Of a stretch of DNA of 12,500 nucleotides, positions 1-12,500 are shown in pieces (position 1 is the stretch's first letter; the number at the start of each line of letters is the position of its first letter). The notes below the pieces were generated by a model. The model did not search any database and had not been told where the DNA came from. It worked only from the letters and a program-made list of their open reading frames with translations. A program made the position numbers and the translations under genes. Origin of the DNA: Leptospira weilii (GTDB lineage: Bacteria > Spirochaetota > Leptospiria > Leptospirales > Leptospiraceae); NCBI RefSeq assembly GCF_006874765.1, contig NZ_CP040840.1, positions 2,975,001 to 2,987,500 of the forward strand, in the 5' to 3' direction.

Positions 1-1
1 C

Positions 2-247
2 GCGGAAAAAAACCGGACCTTGGTCTCTCAACTTTCGGCGATCCTTAGAATCAGCTCCGCGTTAAACCGAAATCGAGGCGGACTCGTCCTTTCCGTAACT
101 TGCAAGATCGAAAAGAATCTGATCCATTTCGTTTTAAAATCGGATAAGGGATACGATCCTTCTTTGGAAATCTGGGCCGCGGAAGAACAAAAATCCGCGT
201 TCGAAGAAACCTTCGGTTATTCGGTGGAATTTGTAACGGGGAATTAA
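2..247 (+). CDS. Ppx/GppA-family phosphatase, C-terminal fragment (5' end outside window)
   Basis: The reading frame is open to the left edge of the window, so this is only the last 81 codons of a longer gene. The visible part matches the C-terminal domain of Ppx/GppA exopolyphosphatase / guanosine pentaphosphatase proteins: an '[15 protein letters not shown]' helix followed by a beta-rich piece, then '[18 protein letters not shown]', the usual closing pattern of that domain. Family members hydrolyse inorganic polyphosphate or pppGpp in the cytoplasm. The catalytic ASKHA-fold N-terminal domains are not in the window, so neither activity nor substrate can be judged. The TTG at 20 is internal to the frame and is not the true start. 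The next gene on this strand begins 73 bp downstream. Confidence 0.8.
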   Translation, partial: AEKNRTLVSQLSAILRISSALNRNRGGLVLSVTCKIEKNLIHFVLKSDKGYDPSLEIWAAEEQKSAFEETFGYSVEFVTGN

Positions 248-259
248 AGACAAAAAGTG

Positions 260-304
260 CTTTGTAAAGTTTTAGAACAGACTCCTATAAAATCTCTTAC
301 AAAG
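260..304 (+). promoter_or_regulatory. Candidate promoter inside an 8-bp inverted repeat
   Basis: TATAAA (286-291) resembles a -10 box; 18 bp upstream lies TTGTAA (262-267), a 4/6 match to TTGACA. Transcription would begin near 298, giving a short leader to the TTG start at 321. The element is flanked by a perfect 8-bp inverted repeat, CTTTGTAA (260-267) and TTACAAAG (297-304), one arm over the -35 and the other at the likely start site. The spacing suits a repressor operator or an mRNA stem, but both box matches are modest. Confidence 0.35.
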
Positions 305-320
305 TCAAAAGAGGAATCAA

Positions 321-944
321 TTGAGACCGAAAGCAGTAATCCAAATATTTAAAAGTCGGCTGATTCTATCTAAAGGCGATCGCGGTTTTCAAAATAGACC
401 CATTGTAACATGGCCGGATCGTCTCGAGTCCACAACTGCTAAGATAGAAAATCAATCTATCCATTATTTCGGCTCGGATCTCAGCAACAACAAGTCCTTC
501 TCCGATTCAGACTTTTTAGTTATTTTGGATTATAATCCATCCACGAAGATTTCCGAGAATAGTCTTTACGACGATAGAGACGAAATTACATTCAATGATT
601 CGAAAGCGAATAAATTTAAGTTTGATATTTTTGAATTTGAGAAAATAAATTCGAATGAGCTAAAGTTATATTTTAACGGGAAAAATATCGGCGTTCCTAA
701 AAGGCAGCGCTTTCAAATAGCCAACTTAAAACCCAATTTGCAAGTTAGAGTAAGAATCAATTGGAAAAACGACTTTTCTTTTTCCCGTGGAATAGAAAGG
801 CGATTTTATGAGTTGGACTACATAGTGGAATTTAAAGGTATCTTTGAAACCTTCCTCAATGAGCGTGCTAAAGATCAAACCTTCCCAAAATATCTTCAAG
901 TGTCGAATTGTAAAGAAGTAGATCTTAGGAAAATACTTAATTAA
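321..944 (+). CDS. Hypothetical protein, 207 residues, unrecognised
   Basis: The start is TTG at 321 with GAGG at 311-314, six bases upstream, a good ribosome-binding site and typical of Leptospira TTG starts. I do not recognise the family. The protein has no signal peptide and no hydrophobic segment long enough to cross a membrane, so it is probably cytoplasmic. It is rich in Lys, Asn, Phe, Asp and Ser. The last two thirds alternate charged and hydrophobic residues ('LQVRVRINWKNDFSFSRG', 'YELDYIVEFKGIF'), which suggests a mainly beta-stranded fold. It lies downstream of the phosphatase gene on the same strand but has a possible promoter of its own, and the gene looks more AT-rich than that neighbour. 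The continuous frame and strong SD support a real gene; function is open. Confidence 0.65.
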   Translation: MRPKAVIQIFKSRLILSKGDRGFQNRPIVTWPDRLESTTAKIENQSIHYFGSDLSNNKSFSDSDFLVILDYNPSTKISENSLYDDRDEITFNDSKANKFKFDIFEFEKINSNELKLYFNGKNIGVPKRQRFQIANLKPNLQVRVRINWKNDFSFSRGIERRFYELDYIVEFKGIFETFLNERAKDQTFPKYLQVSNCKEVDLRKILN

Positions 945-961
945 GAAAACTTAATGTCTTT

Positions 962-985
962 TTACGCTTGCGGAAACAAGCGTAA
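962..985. terminator. Hairpin between convergent genes (possible terminator)
   Basis: A 9-bp perfect stem, TTACGCTTG paired with CAAGCGTAA, closes on the six-base loop CGGAAA. It lies between the 3' ends of the rightward gene ending at 944 and the leftward gene ending at 1006, where a shared terminator would be expected. Neither strand has a run of T directly after the stem, so it is not a textbook Rho-independent terminator. It could act as a transcript-end stabiliser or a weak bidirectional terminator. Confidence 0.4.
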
Positions 986-1005
986 GCGGACCGAAGTATC
1001 GATTT

Positions 1006-1530
1006 CTAATTTTTCGGAACTTTGCCTAAGAATGTTCTCGTCTCCAATTTTCCTGCGGAAGAAGGCATCGTAACCGAGTATCGAATAGAATCAAAAGTGA
1101 AGGTTATCGTTTCCAAAGGACGATCTCCTCCGGCCCCTACGCTGACACTCGTGACAATTGCATTGAGCATCTGAACTTCCAAAGCTTTGTATATGGACGA
1201 TCCGTCATTGCTTTTTTGATAATAGGTTAAGAGTATTTCCGGAATCACTCCTCCGCGCGCGCATTTTTCCAACAAATATGCGGAATATAAATCTAAATAC
1301 TTTGTCACCGTATAATCTTGATAAACCGGTCGGTAACTAGGCCCTTTTGTCATAAGAGGCATAGATACTCCGTGATTATAAGAAAGAACTTCGAATTGTA
1401 TCTTATCTCCTTCTTTCGGAGTAGAGGAATCCGTAATTTTCAGAATGATCTTATTTACGAAATCTATTTCTTCCGCATTCAAAGGAAGGATCGACAAGAA
1501 CGTAATTAAAAAACAAACAATCTTTAACAT
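1006..1530 (-). CDS. Hcp-like (type VI tube superfamily) protein with signal peptide
   Basis: The 174-residue protein begins with a Sec-type signal peptide: a Lys near the N-terminus, a hydrophobic core at about 4-17, and a likely cleavage after 'LNA' (residues 17-19). There is no lipobox cysteine. The rest follows the Hcp1 pattern in order: an opening strand '[23 protein letters not shown]' region (28-50), then 'NHGVSMP', '[18 protein letters not shown]' (73-90), a '[14 protein letters not shown]' strand (93-106), and '[28 protein letters not shown]' (126-153), whose 'GGDRPLE' is highly typical. Canonical Hcp forms hexameric rings loaded from the cytoplasm and has no signal peptide, so this version is probably periplasmic or surface-exposed. 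No other T6SS gene is near. A GGAG ribosome-binding site lies at 1540-1543, nine bases before the ATG. The family call is firm; a secretion role is not implied. Confidence 0.75.
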   Translation of the reverse strand: MLKIVCFLITFLSILPLNAEEIDFVNKIILKITDSSTPKEGDKIQFEVLSYNHGVSMPLMTKGPSYRPVYQDYTVTKYLDLYSAYLLEKCARGGVIPEILLTYYQKSNDGSSIYKALEVQMLNAIVTSVSVGAGGDRPLETITFTFDSIRYSVTMPSSAGKLETRTFLGKVPKN

Positions 1531-1573
1531 TTAAATATTCTCCAAAAAATATTCACGAGTTCTGATAGAATTC

Positions 1574-1646
<73 letters not shown>

Positions 1647-1808
1647 GCAATCAAAAGGCATATTTTTCATTGGTAAAAATTTGGTTTCTGAAACGAACTT
1701 CACAACGTGTCCCAATGCTTCATTCTACTTTATCAGAATAAGCAAGCTGATGAGTCCTGCGTCTTACTCATCTCTACATAATAGAGTGTCCAAAATTCTG
1801 TATTTAGC
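1647..1808. other. Gene-free spacer with a 7-bp hairpin
   Basis: No convincing coding sequence is present on either strand. It holds a 7-bp inverted repeat, GATGAGT (1749-1755) and ACTCATC (1766-1772), with a ten-base loop and no T-run. The word GTGTCC occurs twice, followed by similar A/T-rich bases, near 1708 and 1787, which might be the worn edge of a mobile element, but no transposase fragment is visible. It lies directly before the 106-residue ORF and must hold that gene's promoter if the gene is expressed; I see no clear -35/-10 pair. Confidence 0.4.
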
Positions 1809-2129
1809 GTGGAACTTATGCTCAAAGAGGCATTTCAACAACTCAAAGCACGCGAAGTAACTCCGGTCACCATTTACGAAGAATTATTCGATGGTTGTTT
1901 AAGCGATGATATGCTAACGGATCAAGGAAATAAATTTACACACTTTTACTATTCAGGCGAATATCTTGACGACTATGATAAGGTTCTTATAGGTGAAGAG
2001 GACATATCGACACTTTATCACCTTCCATTTACTTGGGACGCATATTCAAAAATATCGCGCGTTATCGATAAGCGGTACAAAAAATGGGTTTCAAATAAAA
2101 ACCGGCGTTGGTGGGAGTTCTGGAAATAA
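1809..2129 (+). CDS. Hypothetical protein, 106 residues, unrecognised
   Basis: The frame opens with GTG at 1809 or, three codons later, ATG at 1818. Neither has a good Shine-Dalgarno, so the start is uncertain and the shorter form may be right. The protein is soluble and acidic in the middle ('GEYLDDYDKVLIGEED'), then basic at the end, closing with the aromatic-basic tail 'NKNRRWWEFWK'. There is no signal peptide or membrane segment. I do not recognise a family. The frame has protein-like composition and no internal stop, and it ends 30 bp before a clearly decayed gene, so it could itself be a remnant of a longer gene. It is the best coding candidate in this stretch. Confidence 0.5.
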   Translation: MELMLKEAFQQLKAREVTPVTIYEELFDGCLSDDMLTDQGNKFTHFYYSGEYLDDYDKVLIGEEDISTLYHLPFTWDAYSKISRVIDKRYKKWVSNKNRRWWEFWK

Positions 2130-2159
2130 CATAGAATCCTCTCTGAAACCGTATTATAA

Positions 2160-2613
2160 TTTACGGCTGCGATAGAAAAATTATTTGTCGATGAAAATAA
2201 TAGGAAAATATGTTTTCAACCGCGATTACCGAATGTGTCTCAAAAAAGATTCCATTACTCGGAACCTTATGCGAAACTTACAGTTCTAATCGAAGCACAT
2301 ACAGAGAATTAACCGTAAACGAGAGGATCATACCGAAAAATTCACACTCGACTTCCGTCGCGATTTTGTTATTCGATAATTTTTTTATAACAGTAAAAGT
2401 AAATATGAATTTTGCACCGTCTTACTTGCGTTATACGAAAATAAAATTTCGGATGAGATCAGTTTTCCACATCAAACCCAAGTCGTACTGAAATGGACGA
2501 TCGAATATTATTTTCTTCTAACATTCCCGTCTTTGTTTGTGGTCTTGTTGATCCGCTATTTGTTTCCGCCTTGGGAAATAATGAAAGACTTCTTAAAGAA
2601 AAAAACCGAATGA
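2160..2613 (+). pseudogene. Decayed gene for a small protein with a C-terminal membrane segment
   Basis: Protein-like sequence runs through two frames with no usable start. The first piece (frame of 2160, ending TAA 2310-2312) reads 'FTAAIEKLFVDENNRKICF' and continues through 'LPNVSQKRFHYSEPYAKLT'. The sense then moves to the frame of 2308, reading 'KREDHTEKFTLDFRRDFVIR', and meets an in-frame TAA at 2377-2379. The same frame continues to TGA at 2611-2613 with 'YEFCTVLLALYENKISDEIS', then the membrane helix 'YYFLLTFPSLFVVLLIRYLF' and a basic end 'MKDFLKKKTE'. Joined, the pieces would make roughly 150 residues: a soluble domain with a tail anchor. One frameshift near 2300, one stop (beside a T7 run at 2380-2386) and the lost start point to a pseudogene. 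The ATG ORF 2210-2491 is a third frame through the same DNA. The family is not recognised. Confidence 0.6.
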
Positions 2614-3079
2614 GAAACGGTTTTTTGAAAAAGTTCGGATTTTGAAAGCCGTGTTTTTTGCGAAAATCAGTTGCCCCTACAGTTTAGAGAACAAACGAGC
2701 GACATGAAACGTATGAGTTCCCACATTTCACAAATGTAAAGTCCTAAAATCAGATTTACAGAAACCAAGCCGCTTGATGAACAAAATGAGGAGTTAAAAA
2801 CCACAAATACCGACAAAGCCGAACATTGCTGTAAAGAAAAACGGCTTGATCAAGAGCTTATTTAAAACAATCGAAAGTTGGACTTCCCCCGAGTTCAGAG
2901 AACAGCGCCATTTTAAAAAGAAAACCTAAATGAAATCTTGGTCGATCCGGGAATCGTTGACAATTACAACGAACATACTACAAATGTTTTTAAAACTATA
3001 TTTTGGAAAAACTCATTTTAGAGGTTTCGAGGCGATTTCCAAACGCGAAAATAACATTCAAAAAGTAGGATTTTATAAT
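2614..3079. other. 466-bp stretch without a gene; two diverged short repeats
   Basis: I find no supportable coding sequence. A segment at about 2674-2694 (CCCCTACAGTTTAGAGAACA) is echoed at about 2886-2905 as CCCCCGAGTTCAGAGAACA, in the same orientation and some 210 bp apart, suggesting a worn repeat or the remains of an inserted element. The stretch also holds the candidate promoter for the alkylation-repair gene. The in-frame extension of that gene upstream to the ATG at 2930 crosses this region but has no resemblance to the family. Confidence 0.45.
2957..2984 (+). promoter_or_regulatory. Candidate promoter for the alkylation-repair gene
   Basis: A perfect -35 consensus, TTGACA (2957-2962), is followed after 16 bp by TACAAA (2979-2984), a 4/6 match to TATAAT. 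Transcription would start near 2991, leaving about 90 bases of leader before the ATG at 3080. Its place inside the possible upstream extension of the coding frame argues for the 3080 start. Confidence 0.35.
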
Positions 3080-3787
3080 ATGGACTTAAAACAAATCATG
3101 ATAGAATTGGAAAAAATGGGAACACCAACTATCAAAAAAATATTCGTCAATCACGGAGCAAAGGAACCGCTCTTCGGAGTCAAAGTGGGAGACTTAAAAA
3201 AGATCCAAAAGAAAATCAAAAAGAACAACGAAATTTCCCTGGAACTTTATAAAACGGGAAATGCGGACGCAATGTATCTCGCGGGACTCGTAGCCGACGA
3301 AAAACAAATCCAAAAAAAAGATCTACAGTTTTGGGTCAAGAATGCAGCTTCTCCGATGATCAGCGAATGCACCGTGGCATGGGTCGCGGCGGAAAGCAAA
3401 TACGGCTGGGAGCTCGCGAGAGAATGGATCGAATCCGAAAAGGAAAGTGTCTCTTCTTCTGGATGGAGCACGTTTTCCAGTTTGTTGTCAATCGTTCCCA
3501 ACCATCAAATCGAATCGAAAGAAATTTCCAAGTTACTCAAAAGAGTAGAATCCAAAATTCATAAATCTCAGAACCGAGTGAAATACTGTATGAACGGCTT
3601 TGTCATCGCGGTAGGAGGTTTTTATCCGGAACTTGGCGAGGAGGCCCTACAGACTGCAAAAAAAATCGGCAAAGTAGAAGTGATGATGGGTAAAACGGCC
3701 TGCAAAGTTCCAGAAGCTACCGAATACATCCTAAAAATGCGTAAAATGGGAAAAATCGGAAATAAAAAAAAGATGGCTCGTTGTTAG
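3080..3787 (+). CDS. DNA alkylation repair protein, AlkD-like HEAT-repeat superfamily
   Basis: The 235-residue protein matches the short bacterial 'DNA alkylation repair' family (PF08713-type, AlkD superfamily) along its whole length. Landmarks are 'GTPTIKKIFVNHGAKEPLFG' (14-33), 'VKVGDLKKI', 'YKTGNADAMYLAGLVADE' (57-74), 'WVKNAASPMISECTVAWVAAES' (85-106), 'RVKYCMNGFVIAVGGF' (166-181), 'GKTACKVPEA' (204-213) and a basic tail ending in 'KKKMARC'. Such proteins are all-helical, bind DNA with a concave HEAT-like surface, and in AlkD remove positively charged alkylated bases. Where AlkD has its catalytic Asp, this branch appears to read 'ISE', so glycosylase activity cannot be assumed. I chose ATG 3080 because AGGA lies at 3067-3070 with nine-base spacing, the length fits the family, and the extension to ATG 2930 has no family similarity. 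Confidence 0.85.
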   Translation: MDLKQIMIELEKMGTPTIKKIFVNHGAKEPLFGVKVGDLKKIQKKIKKNNEISLELYKTGNADAMYLAGLVADEKQIQKKDLQFWVKNAASPMISECTVAWVAAESKYGWELAREWIESEKESVSSSGWSTFSSLLSIVPNHQIESKEISKLLKRVESKIHKSQNRVKYCMNGFVIAVGGFYPELGEEALQTAKKIGKVEVMMGKTACKVPEATEYILKMRKMGKIGNKKKMARC

Positions 3788-3852
3788 GCGAAGAACTTTT
3801 TAAAAACGTTAAAATAGGCTGTAAAACCTTCCGAAAAATACATAATAATTTT

Positions 3853-4017
3853 ATGATATTATTTTTTAAAATCGTTTCTCTAACATTTATCGTTTTCACT
3901 TTCGTTCTTTTTTACAGAACCGTAGATCGCAAAACCGAATCAAAACCTGAAGAGGCAGAATTGTCCAATCTTTCCATAAAAACGAAAGAATCTTTCATTC
4001 CGACAGCAAGAATCTAA
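3853..4017 (+). CDS. Putative small single-pass membrane protein, 54 residues
   Basis: From ATG 3853 the frame encodes a Phe/Ile/Val-rich membrane segment ('ILFFKIVSLTFIVFTFVLFY', residues 2-21) followed by a charged tail rich in Lys and Glu. The frame runs back to a TTG at 3781 overlapping the end of the alkylation-repair gene, but those residues look like noise. There is no clear Shine-Dalgarno before 3853. It could be a real small membrane protein cotranscribed with the repair gene, or a chance ORF in AT-rich DNA; the hydrophobic-then-charged layout slightly favours the former. No family recognised. Confidence 0.4.
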   Translation: MILFFKIVSLTFIVFTFVLFYRTVDRKTESKPEEAELSNLSIKTKESFIPTARI

Positions 4018-4029
4018 AAAGTCGAACTC

Positions 4030-4055
4030 GTCTATTTATCCCATAAAAAATAGAC
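4030..4055. terminator. Hairpin between convergent transcription units
   Basis: An 8-bp stem, GTCTATTT (4030-4037) with AAATAGAC (4048-4055), has a ten-base loop. It lies in the 123-bp gap between the rightward small ORF and the 3' end of the leftward operon. On the minus strand a run of five T (complement of 4018-4022) follows about seven bases after the stem, so it may end the operon transcript; on the plus strand no T-run follows. The stem is A/T-rich, hence the low confidence. Confidence 0.35.
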
Positions 4056-4140
4056 CTCGATCAAAAAGTTATCGACACTAAGTCATCCTTCCCCAAAAGA
4101 CGGAACAAGTCGAAAAAGACAGGTTCGCTTTCAGGACAAT

Positions 4141-5331
<1,191 letters not shown>

Positions 5332-5373
5332 TACATTATATTCCGTTGAAATGATTCTCGGTTAGAATACGTT

Positions 5374-9078
<3,705 letters not shown>

Positions 9079-9081
9079 CGG

Positions 9082-12500
<3,419 letters not shown>

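Noticed and set aside
1006..1530. A type VI secretion locus
   Set aside because: Only the Hcp-like protein is present, and it has a signal peptide; no sheath, baseplate or ATPase gene lies in the window.
1747..1775. CTGATGAG word resembling a hammerhead ribozyme core
   Set aside because: No matching GAAA core or third stem nearby; the local 7-bp hairpin explains the sequence.
2210..2491. 93-codon ATG ORF with an AGGA four bases upstream
   Set aside because: Its translation has no protein-like character, while the two other frames over the same DNA give convincing pieces of a decayed gene.
2930..3079. Fifty-residue N-terminal extension of the alkylation-repair protein
   Set aside because: No family similarity and no good Shine-Dalgarno; a candidate promoter lies inside it, and ATG 3080 has proper spacing to AGGA.
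5334..5345. TATAAT-like box just before the SGNH gene start
   Set aside because: It would give an almost leaderless transcript, has no -35 partner, and the gene follows the MBOAT gene by only 42 bp in the same operon.

Overview
The window looks like chromosomal DNA from a pathogenic-clade Leptospira (Spirochaetes). The evidence is a moderately AT-rich composition with A/T-rich spacers, a TTG start behind a good Shine-Dalgarno, a DUF1574-like SGNH protein paired with an MBOAT acyltransferase, and large acidic low-complexity regulatory proteins. The genus call is inference from gene content and style; the species cannot be told.

Left part (1-4140), mostly small and unrelated genes. It opens with the 3' end of a Ppx/GppA-type phosphatase (2-247), then an unrecognised 207-residue protein with a TTG start (321-944). 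On the opposite strand is an Hcp-like protein that carries a Sec signal peptide (1006-1530). Next come an unrecognised 106-residue ORF (1809-2129) and a decayed gene for a small C-terminally membrane-anchored protein, broken by a frameshift and an in-frame stop (2160-2613). A 466-bp stretch without a gene follows, holding two diverged copies of a short repeat. Then come an AlkD-superfamily DNA alkylation repair protein (3080-3787) and a tiny putative single-pass membrane protein (3853-4017). The region has the look of an accessory or decaying segment.

Right part (4141-12345), one five-gene leftward operon. In transcription order it holds: a 93-residue membrane-anchored single SLBB-domain protein (12345-12064); a 988-residue acidic protein with a 123-bp/41-residue tandem repeat in eight copies and 14 clear copies of an IALSxxELxxLL motif (12048-9082); a 757-residue protein with an acidic N-terminus, two GAF domains and a degenerate GGDEF-like domain (9078-6805); an MBOAT acyltransferase (6795-5374); and a membrane-anchored SGNH/DUF1574-like protein (5331-4141). 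Intergenic gaps are 15, 3, 9 and 42 bp. MBOAT plus SGNH is the usual pairing for O-acylation of an envelope glycan or another exported substrate. The two large cytoplasmic proteins look like a sensor and a scaffold. A cytoplasmic signalling module tied to an envelope acylation pair is the most interesting hypothesis here, and the repeat protein is its least understood part.
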